Source: an uncultured Bacteroidales bacterium (lineage in GTDB: Bacteria; Bacteroidota; Bacteroidia; Bacteroidales; UBA932). From it: a stretch of 32,163 nucleotides of DNA. The notes below the pieces were generated by a model. That model made no database searches, was not told the DNA's origin, and worked only from the letters and a program-made list of their open reading frames with translations. Positions 6,815-14,232 of the stretch are shown in pieces (positions within the stretch are counted from its first letter, which is position 1; each line of letters opens with the position of its first letter). The position numbers and the translations under genes are program-made. The stretch covers positions 1 through 32,163 of the forward strand of contig CAJOCS010000006.1 in NCBI GenBank assembly GCA_905233655.1, in the 5' to 3' direction.

Positions 6815-7891
6815 ATGCGAATGGACAGCAGAATCTACACAGAGGCATACACCTTCGATGACGTCCTCCTCGTCCCGTCTTACTCGGAAGTACTTCCCAG
6901 GGAAGTCAACATTTCCGGACGCTTTTCCCGCAACATTCCACTGAAGATTCCGTTCGTGTCGGCAGCCATGGACACGGTTACGGAAGCGCCAATGGCAGAG
7001 GCCATGGCGCAACTTGGCGGAATTGGCGTAATTCACAAGAACATGCCTCTGGACCAGCAGGTCGCAGAGGTTGCGAAAGTGAGCGCGAAGGGGCTTCCCG
7101 TGGCTGCGGCCGTGGGTGTGGGCGAAGACCTCACAGCCCGTGTGGCCCGCCTGGCGGAAGCCGGAGCGGGAGCTGTCGTCCTGGACTCGGCGCACGGCCA
7201 TTCGAAAGGAATAATCGACGCCCTTGGGAAAATCAAGGCCGCTTTCCCCGAACTTGACGTGGTCGTTGGCAACATTGCCACTGCCGAAGCGGCGCGCGAT
7301 CTGATTTCCGCCGGAGCCGACGCGTTGAAGGTCGGAATCGGCCCCGGGTCCATCTGCACTACCAGGATTGTGGCCGGTGTGGGTGTTCCGCAGCTCAGCG
7401 CAATCATGGATGTGGTTTCCGTCGCCGGCGGGGTTGTCCCCGTGATTGCCGACGGCGGACTCCGCTATTCCGGCGACGTGGTGAAGGCCCTTGCCGCCGG
7501 CGCCACCGCAGTGATGTGCGGTTCGCTTTTCGCCGGAACCGACGAGGCTCCGGGCGAAGTTGTGGAAGTGGACGGAAAACGCATGAAGGGATACCGTGGC
7601 ATGGGCTCTGAAGACGCCATGCTCAAGGGCTCGGCCGACCGCTACTTCCAGCAGGGAGCCGTAAAACTGGTCCCCGAAGGCGTGGTTGCAATGGTCCCGT
7701 ACAAAGGCCCCGTGGCCGACGTTGTGTTCCAGCTCGTCGGGGGTCTCCGCTCCGGCATGGGCTACTGCGGTGCGGCCACGCTGGATGCCCTTCACAAGGC
7801 GCGTTTCGTGAAAATCACTCCCGCCGCCGTGAGGGAGAATCATCCGCACGATGTTACAATTGCAAAGCCCTCACCGAACTACCATGGATAG
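6815..7891 (+). CDS. guaB: IMP dehydrogenase lacking the CBS (Bateman) domain
   Basis: This 358-residue enzyme oxidises IMP to XMP with NAD+, the committed step to GMP. The barrel signatures are complete: N-terminal [17 protein letters not shown] with catalytic Cys181, the D-G-G motif, flap G-Y-R-G-M-G-S, the Arg-Tyr dyad of D-R-Y-F-Q that separates IMPDH from GMP reductase, and C-terminal [11 protein letters not shown]. The usual ~120-residue CBS pair is absent: V-I-H-K-N-M-P-L (72-79) runs through a ~15-residue linker straight into [10 protein letters not shown] (93-102). CBS-less IMPDHs are known (Borrelia, Cryptosporidium). The loss should remove purine-nucleotide allostery at the Bateman module. 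The ATG at 6815 or at 6821 could be the start. It overlaps guaA by 8 bases. Confidence 0.93.
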   Translation: MRMDSRIYTEAYTFDDVLLVPSYSEVLPREVNISGRFSRNIPLKIPFVSAAMDTVTEAPMAEAMAQLGGIGVIHKNMPLDQQVAEVAKVSAKGLPVAAAVGVGEDLTARVARLAEAGAGAVVLDSAHGHSKGIIDALGKIKAAFPELDVVVGNIATAEAARDLISAGADALKVGIGPGSICTTRIVAGVGVPQLSAIMDVVSVAGGVVPVIADGGLRYSGDVVKALAAGATAVMCGSLFAGTDEAPGEVVEVDGKRMKGYRGMGSEDAMLKGSADRYFQQGAVKLVPEGVVAMVPYKGPVADVVFQLVGGLRSGMGYCGAATLDALHKARFVKITPAAVRENHPHDVTIAKPSPNYHG

Positions 7892-9407
7892 GATTCTGAT
7901 TGCCGACTGCGGTTCCCAGTACACTCAGCTCATCGCCCGCCGGGTGCGGGAAGCCGGTGTGTACTGCGAAATCCACCCTTTTCATAAACTCCCCGCTCCG
8001 GAAGGGTTCCGCGGACTCATAGTTTCCGGAAGTCCTTCCGGCGTGAACGACCCGGATGCCCCTAAACCGGATCTCAGCCCCTTCATCGGCCATATTCCGG
8101 TACTTGGAATATGTTACGGGGCACAGTTCATTTCCCATACGAACGGCGGAAGGGTGGCCGCGGGCAATACCCGTGAATACGGGCGCTCGGAGTTCTCTCC
8201 GCTTGGAAAGGACCCGCTTTTCGCTGGGATTGACGAGCATATAAAAGTGTGGATGTCGCACGGCGACAGCATTCTCTCCCTGCCGTCCGGCGCCCGCCTT
8301 CTGGGAAGCACTCCGAATGTAAAAAACGCTGCATTCCGTCTGGAAGGAGCTCCGGTCTGGGGCCTCCAGTTCCACCCGGAAGTGCATCATTCCCAGCAGG
8401 GTGAACTCATTTTGGAGAATTTCGTGAAGGGTATCTGCGGCTGTGCCGGCGACTGGACGAGCGAGCGTTTCGTGGAAGAGACCGTCGCATCGCTCAGGGA
8501 AACCATCGGAGAGGAGGACGAGGTTATTCTCGGCCTTTCCGGCGGGGTGGATTCTTCCGTTGCCGCATTGCTGCTTCACAGGGCTGTGGGAGACCGCCTG
8601 AGGGCCGTTTTCGTGGACTCCGGGCTAATGAGGGAGAACGAATTCGAGCAGGTTCTGGAAGCCTACCGCGGCATGGGTCTGAGCGTAGAGGGCGTGAGGG
8701 CCCCGGAGGCCTTCCTGTCGGCCCTCAAAGGCGTGGAAGAACCCGAGCAAAAACGCAAAATAATCGGCCGCGAATACATCCGCGCATTCGATTCAGTGGC
8801 CGCAAAATATCCTAAGGTAAAGTATCTGGCGCAGGGAACAATCTATCCGGACGTAATAGAATCGGCCCCGGTAAAGGGCCCTTCGGCCACCATCAAGAGC
8901 CATCACAATGTGGGCGGCCTGCCCAAGGACATGAAGCTGAAAGTAGTGGAGCCGCTGCGTCTGCTGTTCAAGGACGAGGTTCGCCGCGTGGGCAAAACTC
9001 TCGGCCTGGTGCCCGACATCCTTTACCGCCATCCCTTCCCGGGGCCCGGGCTGGGCATTCGTGTCCTTGGCGAAGTGACTGAGGAAAAGCTGGAAATTCT
9101 CCGTAAGGCCGATTCCATCTACACCGCCGCGCTCCATTCCTACGACCTCTACGACAAAATCTGGCAGGCGGGGGCAATCCTGCTGCCGGTTCGAAGCGTG
9201 GGAGTGATGGGCGATGAGCGCAGTTACGGCTACACCGTGGCCCTTCGCGCCGTCACCTCCGTAGACGGAATGACTGCCGACTGGTACCACTTCCCGCACG
9301 AGTTCCTCGCCGCGGTGTCGAACGATATAATTAACCGGGTGGCCGGAGTAAATCGCGTTGTCTACGACATTTCCTCCAAACCCCCGGCAACTATCGAATG
9401 GGAATAA
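7884..9407 (+). CDS. guaA: GMP synthase (glutamine-hydrolysing)
   Basis: 507 residues; amidates XMP to GMP using glutamine and ATP. The N-terminal class I glutamine amidotransferase domain shows the nucleophile motif G-I-C-Y-G-A-Q and Q-F-H-P-E-V for the His/Glu of the triad. The ATP pyrophosphatase domain has the P-loop-like [12 protein letters not shown], and the C-terminal dimerisation domain ends in K-P-P-A-T-I-E-W-E. The ATG at 7884 is preferred over upstream 7851 because [19 protein letters not shown] is the conserved N-terminus; this gives an 8-base overlap with guaB, so translational coupling is likely. It converges on fabG with only four bases between stops and no hairpin. Confidence 0.97.
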   Translation: MDRILIADCGSQYTQLIARRVREAGVYCEIHPFHKLPAPEGFRGLIVSGSPSGVNDPDAPKPDLSPFIGHIPVLGICYGAQFISHTNGGRVAAGNTREYGRSEFSPLGKDPLFAGIDEHIKVWMSHGDSILSLPSGARLLGSTPNVKNAAFRLEGAPVWGLQFHPEVHHSQQGELILENFVKGICGCAGDWTSERFVEETVASLRETIGEEDEVILGLSGGVDSSVAALLLHRAVGDRLRAVFVDSGLMRENEFEQVLEAYRGMGLSVEGVRAPEAFLSALKGVEEPEQKRKIIGREYIRAFDSVAAKYPKVKYLAQGTIYPDVIESAPVKGPSATIKSHHNVGGLPKDMKLKVVEPLRLLFKDEVRRVGKTLGLVPDILYRHPFPGPGLGIRVLGEVTEEKLEILRKADSIYTAALHSYDLYDKIWQAGAILLPVRSVGVMGDERSYGYTVALRAVTSVDGMTADWYHFPHEFLAAVSNDIINRVAGVNRVVYDISSKPPATIEWE

Positions 9408-9411
9408 AATC

Positions 9412-10158
9412 TTAGCAGTAAAGACCTCCGTTAACGGCGATTACCTGGCCGGTCACATAGGCCGACAGGTCGCTCGCCAGGTAGAGTGCCGTGGAAGCGA
9501 TGTCGTCCACGGTGCCGCCCCTGTGCAGGGGAATCATCTTCAGATATTCGGCCTGGACGGCTTCCGGCAGGGCGGCTGTCATCTCGGAAATGATGAAGCC
9601 GGGGGCGATGGCGTTGGCCCTGATGCCGCGGGGGCCCATTTCCTTTGCCACAGATTTGGCCATGGCGATTAGGCCGGCCTTCGATGCGGAATAGTTCACC
9701 TGGCCGGGATTACCGGTCTGTCCGGCGATGGATGCCATATTGATTATGCTGCCGCCTTTCTGGCGTGCCATCACGGGCACCACGGCGTGCAGGAAGTTGA
9801 ACGCTCCCTTAAGGTTCACGTCGATGACGGCGTCCCACTGCTGCTCTGACATTCTCATTACGAGGCCGTCCTTGGTGATGCCGGCGTTATTGACCAGAAT
9901 GTCGATACGGCCGAAATCCTTAACGATTTCTTCCACTACGGCCTGGGTGCCTTCGAAATCGGCCGCATTGGAGGCATATCCTTTCGCCTTACGGCCGAAG
10001 GCCTCGATTTCTTTGATGGTTTCCTCTGCCGACTCGTTGATTACAAGGTCGGTGAAGGCGATGTCGGCGCCTTCAGATGCGAAACGCAGGGCTATCGCCT
10101 TGCCTATTCCGCGGGCCGCTCCGGTGATGAGGGCCACTTTTCCGTCTAAAAGTCCCAT
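9412..10158 (-). CDS. fabG: 3-oxoacyl-ACP reductase
   Basis: 248 residues, a classical short-chain dehydrogenase that reduces 3-oxoacyl-ACP with NADPH in type II fatty acid synthesis. Seen are the Rossmann loop T-G-A-A-R-G-I-G (residues 12-19), N-N-A-G, the catalytic Ser in N-M-A-S-I-A-G, Y-S-A-S-K (catalytic Tyr and Lys), and the C-terminal G-Q-V-I-A-V-N-G-G. The acyl-carrier interaction residues cannot be judged, so another SDR specificity is possible, but similarity to FabG is high throughout. It is monocistronic here, divergent from ahcY and tail-to-tail with guaA. Confidence 0.92.
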   Translation of the reverse strand: MGLLDGKVALITGAARGIGKAIALRFASEGADIAFTDLVINESAEETIKEIEAFGRKAKGYASNAADFEGTQAVVEEIVKDFGRIDILVNNAGITKDGLVMRMSEQQWDAVIDVNLKGAFNFLHAVVPVMARQKGGSIINMASIAGQTGNPGQVNYSASKAGLIAMAKSVAKEMGPRGIRANAIAPGFIISEMTAALPEAVQAEYLKMIPLHRGGTVDDIASTALYLASDLSAYVTGQVIAVNGGLYC

Positions 10159-10188
10159 ATATGGTATTTTTATTTGTTTCCGAGACTA

Positions 10189-10196
10189 CAAAGATA
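10189..10196 (-). promoter_or_regulatory. fabG -7 promoter element
   Basis: Minus-strand TATCTTTG (plus-strand CAAAGATA) lies 31 bases upstream of the fabG ATG. Together with the ahcY element at 10209-10216 it forms a back-to-back inverted repeat. Confidence 0.6.
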
Positions 10197-10208
10197 GTGA
10201 TTTTTGGC

Positions 10209-10216
10209 TATCTTTG
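10209..10216 (+). promoter_or_regulatory. ahcY-nhaA -7 promoter element
   Basis: TATCTTTG lies 21 bases before the ahcY ATG at 10237. This shows that the in-frame TTG at 10204 is inside or upstream of the promoter and is not the start. Confidence 0.65.
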
Positions 10217-10236
10217 CAGCCTTAAAAGCAAATCAC

Positions 10237-11478
10237 ATGGCAAGTCACATCCGGGACATCAATCTGTGGGAAAGCGGAGAGCTCAAAATCCGCTGGGTCC
10301 GCAACCACATGCCGCTGCTCGACGGCATCCAGAAAGAATTCGCCGAAACCAAGCCTTTCGCTGGGCTTAAAATAGCCCTGAGTGTGCATCTGGAGGCAAA
10401 AACCGCCCATCTGTGCGAGGTGCTCGCAAGCGGCGGAGCCGAGATGTTCATCACCGGAAGCAACCCCCTCTCCACTCAGGACGACGTGGCGGCAGCCCTC
10501 GTACATCAGGGGCTGAATGTATTTGCCGTGCACGGGGCCTCCCCGGAAGAATATGAGGCCGACATCCGCCGCGTACTCGAGGTGGGGCCGAACATCATCA
10601 TCGATGACGGCGGAGACCTTGTGACCATGATGCACAGGGAGTATCCTCAGCTTGTGGACGGTGTAATCGGCGGATGCGAGGAAACCACAACCGGCATCCT
10701 CCGCCTCAGGGCCATGGACCGCGCCGGCGCCCTGCGTTTCCCCATGATGCTGGTGAACGACGCCGACTGCAAACACCTTTTCGACAACCGCTACGGCACC
10801 GGACAGAGCGTGTGGGACGGAATAAACCGTACCACCAACCTCATCGTTGCGGGCAAGAACGTGGTGGTAGCCGGATACGGATGGTGCGGAAAGGGCGTTG
10901 CCATGAGGGCGAAGGGAATGGGTGCCGAGGTTATCGTGACCGAGGTGGACCCCATAAAGGCCATTGAGGCCGTCATGGACGGATTCTCGGTGATGCCCAT
11001 GAAGGAAGCCGCCCCGCTGGGAGACATTTTTGTAACCGTGACGGGTTGTGACTCGGTTATCGGCAAGGAAGAATTCCCGCTTCTGAAGGACGGGGCCATT
11101 CTCTGCAACGCAGGGCATTTCGACGTGGAGGTGGAGATGAACGAACTCCGCGCAATGGCCGTTTCCCACGCTCCCGCCCGCAACAACATCGAGGCCTACA
11201 CGCTCGAAAACGGCAAGACCGTTTATGTGATTGCCGAGGGCAGGTTGGTGAATCTCGCCGCAGGAGACGGACATCCGGCGGAGATTATGGACATGTCATT
11301 CGCCATCCAGGCGCTCAGCGCCCGGTATCTTGCACAGAACCGCGGTTCCATTGGGCAGAAGCTCAACAATGTCCCGCGTGAGATTGACTGCGAGGTGGCT
11401 TCCCGCCTTCTGGAGTCAAGGGGTATTAAGATAGACCGCCTTACTCCCGAACAACACAAATACCTTTACGGATTCTAA
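10237..11478 (+). CDS. ahcY: Adenosylhomocysteinase (short form)
   Basis: 413 residues; hydrolyses S-adenosylhomocysteine to adenosine and homocysteine, relieving product inhibition of methyltransferases. Visible are S-V-H-L-E-A-K-T-A (catalytic His), I-I-D-D-G-G-D, G-G-C-E-E-T-T-T-G, the N-D-A-D-C-K-H-L-F-D-N catalytic Lys/Asp block, and NAD-binding V-A-G-Y-G-W-C-G-K-G. The C-terminus (H-K-Y-L-Y-G-F) supplies the Lys/Tyr that cap NAD of the neighbouring subunit. It lacks the ~40-residue insertion found in many bacterial enzymes and resembles the compact Thermotoga/archaeal type; S-inosylhomocysteine hydrolase is a related alternative. The start at 10237 follows the promoter. The stop overlaps the nhaA start by one base. 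Confidence 0.92.
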   Translation: MASHIRDINLWESGELKIRWVRNHMPLLDGIQKEFAETKPFAGLKIALSVHLEAKTAHLCEVLASGGAEMFITGSNPLSTQDDVAAALVHQGLNVFAVHGASPEEYEADIRRVLEVGPNIIIDDGGDLVTMMHREYPQLVDGVIGGCEETTTGILRLRAMDRAGALRFPMMLVNDADCKHLFDNRYGTGQSVWDGINRTTNLIVAGKNVVVAGYGWCGKGVAMRAKGMGAEVIVTEVDPIKAIEAVMDGFSVMPMKEAAPLGDIFVTVTGCDSVIGKEEFPLLKDGAILCNAGHFDVEVEMNELRAMAVSHAPARNNIEAYTLENGKTVYVIAEGRLVNLAAGDGHPAEIMDMSFAIQALSARYLAQNRGSIGQKLNNVPREIDCEVASRLLESRGIKIDRLTPEQHKYLYGF

Positions 11479-12890
11479 TGGCACTTATTCCCATTTACTG
11501 GTGGAACAAAGAGGTTCACAACTTCCGGATTTCACAGGATAAATTCAGCAAGCAGCCCTGGGCCCAGGGAGTGATTCTGCTGCTATGCGTGGCTGTGGCC
11601 ATGCTGCTTGCAAACCTTCCTTTCACAAGGGAGGCCTATCACAGTTTCCTCCACACTGAATTCACCATACATCTGGCGTCTCCCGGAGGAAGCATAGACT
11701 GGTATTTCCCGAGGGGAATGACCGTGGAGAAGTTCATCAACGACATTCTCATGGTCATCTTCTTTTTCACCGTGGGCCTGGAAATCAAACGCGAAGTGGT
11801 GTGCGGCGAGCTTTCATCCTTCAAGAAAGCCATCCTTCCGGTGATAGCCGCTTTCGGCGGAGTGGTTATGCCGGCGCTCATCTTCACCCTGGTGAATCAT
11901 GGCACCCTTGCGTCCTCTGGATGGGGAATCCCCACCGCGACCGACATCGCCTTCGCAGTGGGCATACTTTCCATTCTTGGCGACAGGGTTCCCATCTCGC
12001 TGAAAGTCTTCCTCACAGCCCTCGCCATTGCCGACGACCTGATCGCCATCCTCGTGGTGGCCATATTCTATGGTGGCAATATCAATCTGCTCCTGCTGGG
12101 CGTGGCTTTGCTGGTAATAGCGTTCGTATGGCTGGAGAAGAGGCTGGGCGAAAAGAGAATAGCGTTTTACATTATCCCGGCCATAATTGTGTGGTTCCTC
12201 TTCTATTACAGCGGAATCCACGCAACCATGACCGGAGTCGCGATAGCCCTTCTCATTCCCATGGAGGCCCGCTACAACAAGGCAAAATTCCATCGCCGTG
12301 CACGCATCCTTTACGAGGGCCTTATGGAGTCGGAGGCCACGTCTCCGGATGAGTTTCCCAACGGACCGCAGCGCTATTATCTCAGGCGCCTTTCAGGCCT
12401 TACGAAACGAAGCATTCCGCCTTCCTACCGCCTGGAGCACCTGCTGAATCCCTGGGTGAATTTCCTCATTATGCCCATCTTCGCCCTGGCCAACGCCGGG
12501 GTGGAAATCACGGACCTGTCCTACTTCAACGTTTTCAGCATGGATGCAGTACTGGGCAGCGTGGGTATGGGAATCTTCCTTGGCCTGGTGCTGGGTAAAC
12601 CCATAGGCATTACCCTGGCTTCGTGGATTGCCATCAAGTGCAAGGTGGGTGAAATGCCCGCCAAGGCAACCTGGGCTATGCTTTTTGCTGTGGCATGCCT
12701 CGGCGGAATCGGCTTCACCATGTCCATCTTCGTGGACACCCTGTCTTTCGCCGGCCCCGACGTGGACCCTGCGGTTACAGCGCACCTGCGCGACGCCGGA
12801 AAGATAGCGGTCCTCCTGGGCTCGCTCTGCTCCGGCATCATCGGCAGCGCCCTAATCTCCCTGGTCCACCGCCTCCAGACCCGTCGCTAG
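11478..12890 (+). CDS. nhaA: Na+/H+ antiporter NhaA
   Basis: 470 residues with about twelve membrane helices. It exchanges cytoplasmic Na+ for external protons across the inner membrane, controlling pH and sodium. The key residues are visible: A-T-D-I-A-F-A (D156, equivalent to E. coli D133) and I-A-D-D-L (D186-D187, equivalent to D163-D164), with the expected 30-residue spacing. A cytoplasmic loop of ~60 residues between helices (Y-E-G-L-M-E through S-Y-R-L-E-H) makes it longer than the E. coli protein (388), a common Bacteroidetes form. It shares TAATG with ahcY (one-base overlap), so the two are co-transcribed. The first two-hairpin repeat begins four bases after its stop and could act as its 3' structure. 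Confidence 0.95.
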   Translation: MALIPIYWWNKEVHNFRISQDKFSKQPWAQGVILLLCVAVAMLLANLPFTREAYHSFLHTEFTIHLASPGGSIDWYFPRGMTVEKFINDILMVIFFFTVGLEIKREVVCGELSSFKKAILPVIAAFGGVVMPALIFTLVNHGTLASSGWGIPTATDIAFAVGILSILGDRVPISLKVFLTALAIADDLIAILVVAIFYGGNINLLLLGVALLVIAFVWLEKRLGEKRIAFYIIPAIIVWFLFYYSGIHATMTGVAIALLIPMEARYNKAKFHRRARILYEGLMESEATSPDEFPNGPQRYYLRRLSGLTKRSIPPSYRLEHLLNPWVNFLIMPIFALANAGVEITDLSYFNVFSMDAVLGSVGMGIFLGLVLGKPIGITLASWIAIKCKVGEMPAKATWAMLFAVACLGGIGFTMSIFVDTLSFAGPDVDPAVTAHLRDAGKIAVLLGSLCSGIIGSALISLVHRLQTRR

Positions 12891-12893
12891 TTT

Positions 12894-13030
12894 TTTGCCG
12901 CGTTTACACTTAGAATGCACAGAATGGCGATTTGGTGTAAACACGGCAATGTTTTTGGCCGAATCGGCCGTTTTCCCGGCCACGTTTACACAAAATCGGC
13001 CTTATACGCCCTACAGGTGTAAACGCGGCA
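12894..13030 (+). repeat. Two-hairpin palindromic repeat, copy 1
   Basis: The repeat contains two hairpins. The first has arms 12897-12909 (GCCGCGTTTACAC) and 12935-12947, one mismatch. The second has arms 12979-12991 and 13017-13029, also one mismatch. Both loops are exactly 25 bases. A palindrome GGCCGAATCGGCC sits at the centre (12957-12969). Read on the opposite strand, hairpin 1 aligns with hairpin 2, including part of the loop (14 of 25 positions), so this is an inverted pair of related units, the REPIN-like layout. It differs from copy 2 at only two positions (12943 and 13010). It may also terminate nhaA transcripts. Confidence 0.9.
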
Positions 13031-13089
13031 AAAGTCATGAAACTTCCGACATTTTTTGTCACGAAACAACACTTTTTGCAGACGGCCTG

Positions 13090-13119
13090 TTGATTCTTCC
13101 GTGGTGCTTTATTATTTTG
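13090..13119 (+). promoter_or_regulatory. Weak promoter of the transposase gene
   Basis: TTG (13090-13092), 19 bases, then TTATTTTG (13112-13119), one mismatch to TAnnTTTG. The start codon at 13124 follows almost immediately, so the transcript would be nearly leaderless and probably poorly expressed. Confidence 0.35.
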
Positions 13120-13123
13120 CGCC

Positions 13124-14038
13124 ATGAAAGAGATCTATCATATATGCTTCACTTCTCACGATGAAGTGATGTTCAGAGACAAAGAAGACCACGGAACCTT
13201 TGTGAACATAATGGCTCTTCAGTCTTACGCGACGGCGACCGAACTGATGGCCGATGCTGAAATGTCCACCCATGTTCACCAGGCGGTATTCACTGACACC
13301 CCCTCGGTATTTGCCAGCCGGGAGAGGATGTCTTACACGAAATACTTCAACGCAAAATATGGCAGAAAAGGACGGTTCGGCCAGAAATACACCTTTATTT
13401 TAAAAGTTGACGGTTTCAATCATGTGGCAACCATGATGACATATATTCTTAGGAACGGTCTGCATCATGCTGCAGCGGCAACCGCCTTTGGATATCCGTT
13501 TTGCAGCGTTCGCGAAATGTTCTCGGAAGAGCTCTTTCTATCCTCGGAGATTGCGACGATCAGCACTCGCCAGGAGATCGCGTCATATCTCCCCCGTTTT
13601 TCAAAATTCCCGGATTCGTTTCGAATGAATAAAGAGGGTGTTTTTGTCAGAAGTAGTTTTATGGAACTACGTAGGGCAGAACATTTTTATACAACCCCAC
13701 GAAACTTTTTATATCAGATGAATCGCATTACGGACGAGTCCTGGATAAACGAGCAGCTTCGAGATAACACAGGTGCCCCGATAAAAATATCTGATATAGA
13801 ACATACGGATGAAAAAAGCATTGCTCAAATGCTCAATAACGAATATGGACGCAATTTCAGTCGCTCGCGGCTTCAGGATTTGGACGTTTGCTCTTTAATA
13901 GACAATAATTTGATAGGCCGATATGGTGTCGACTCCGTTTATCATTTGACGGACTCTCAAAAAAAGAGTATCGCCCGACAGTTGAAGAACGAGTTTCACC
14001 TGTCGGATGCTCAGATTTGCCGATGTCTGGTGGTATAA
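13124..14038 (+). CDS. REP-associated Y1 (HUH) transposase-like protein
   Basis: 304 residues. The N-terminal ~120 residues match the IS200-like Y1 transposase fold: beta strand I-Y-H-I-C-F-T, the metal-binding H-V-H (50-52), the Y-F-N-A-K-Y-G-R-K-G-R-F-G-Q-K segment, and Y-I-L-R-N-G-L with the predicted nucleophile Tyr107. The ~180-residue C-terminal extension ends in a helix-turn-helix-like L-T-D-S-Q-K-K-S-I-A-R-Q-L through H-L-S-D-A-Q-I-C-R-C-L, typical of REP-associated members rather than IS200 itself. The protein should nick and rejoin single-stranded hairpin DNA. The stop lies one base before repeat copy 2, and the last helix looks a few residues short, so repeat insertion may have trimmed it. 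AT-rich codon use marks it as foreign. Confidence 0.82.
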   Translation: MKEIYHICFTSHDEVMFRDKEDHGTFVNIMALQSYATATELMADAEMSTHVHQAVFTDTPSVFASRERMSYTKYFNAKYGRKGRFGQKYTFILKVDGFNHVATMMTYILRNGLHHAAAATAFGYPFCSVREMFSEELFLSSEIATISTRQEIASYLPRFSKFPDSFRMNKEGVFVRSSFMELRRAEHFYTTPRNFLYQMNRITDESWINEQLRDNTGAPIKISDIEHTDEKSIAQMLNNEYGRNFSRSRLQDLDVCSLIDNNLIGRYGVDSVYHLTDSQKKSIARQLKNEFHLSDAQICRCLVV

Positions 14039-14039
14039 C

Positions 14040-14176
14040 TTTGCCGCGTTTACACTTAGAATGCACAGAATGGCGATTTGGTGTAAACGCGGCAATGTTT
14101 TTGGCCGAATCGGCCGTTTTCCCGGCCACGTTTACACAAAATCGGCCTTATACGCTCTACAGGTGTAAACGCGGCA
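14040..14176 (+). repeat. Two-hairpin palindromic repeat, copy 2
   Basis: 135 of 137 bases match copy 1, in direct orientation. Hairpin 1 (14043-14055 with 14081-14093) is perfect here; hairpin 2 has arms 14125-14137 and 14163-14175. It starts one base after the transposase stop and ends 30 bases before the -7 element of the metal ATPase gene, so it could insulate or modulate that promoter. The short reading frames across it occur in both copies and are probably not real proteins. Confidence 0.9.
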
Positions 14177-14178
14177 TT

Positions 14179-14193
14179 TGCAACCAGGTTGCA
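14179..14193. promoter_or_regulatory. Palindrome upstream of the metal ATPase, possible metalloregulator operator
   Basis: TGCAACCAGGTTGCA has two 7-base arms around a central A. It ends 13 bases before the -7 element (14206), i.e. in the promoter spacer and -33 region, where a MerR- or ArsR-type metal sensor could act. No regulator gene is encoded next to it. Confidence 0.45.
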
Positions 14194-14205
14194 GACGGGG
14201 TGGCG

Positions 14206-14213
14206 TAACTTTG
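14206..14213 (+). promoter_or_regulatory. -7 promoter element of the metal ATPase gene
   Basis: TAACTTTG matches TAnnTTTG, 20 bases before the ATG at 14233. No TTTG occurs at standard spacing (nearest 14177-14180, 25 bases away), which is compatible with activator dependence. Confidence 0.55.
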
Positions 14214-14232
14214 TGGCATAAAACCAAAAGTT

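Larger units (their letters stand above)
12894..14176 (+). mobile_element. RAYT transposase unit with flanking two-hairpin repeats
   Basis: The segment consists of a 137-base repeat (12894-13030), a Y1/HUH transposase-like gene (13124-14038) and a second 137-base repeat in the same orientation (14040-14176), with a period of 1146 bases. It is wedged between nhaA and the metal ATPase without disturbing either gene. The transposase gene is AT-rich (two 60-base lines counted at about 42% and 37% GC) against ~58% for nhaA. I see no flanking target-site duplication, consistent with single-strand HUH chemistry. The combination matches REP-associated tyrosine transposase (RAYT) loci in which the enzyme is flanked by the palindromic repeats it is thought to spread. 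Confidence 0.75.

Noticed and set aside
6815..7891. GMP reductase instead of IMP dehydrogenase
   Set aside because: The short length suggested GuaC, but the D-R-Y-F-Q dyad, IMPDH flap and the position directly before guaA favour IMPDH.
13034..13067. Ten-base imperfect direct repeat (GTCATGAAAC / GTCACGAAAC)
   Set aside because: Two copies with one mismatch in an AT-rich leader are too little to support an operator.
12895..13164. Short ORF starting in repeat copy 1, with a near-copy in repeat copy 2 (14017-14208)
   Set aside because: The similar peptides arise because the 137-base repeat is open in that frame in both copies. The hairpin structure explains the sequence better than protein coding.
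12894..14176. CRISPR array or integron-like structure
   Set aside because: Only two repeat copies 1146 bases apart with a transposase gene between them; no short regular spacers or integrase.
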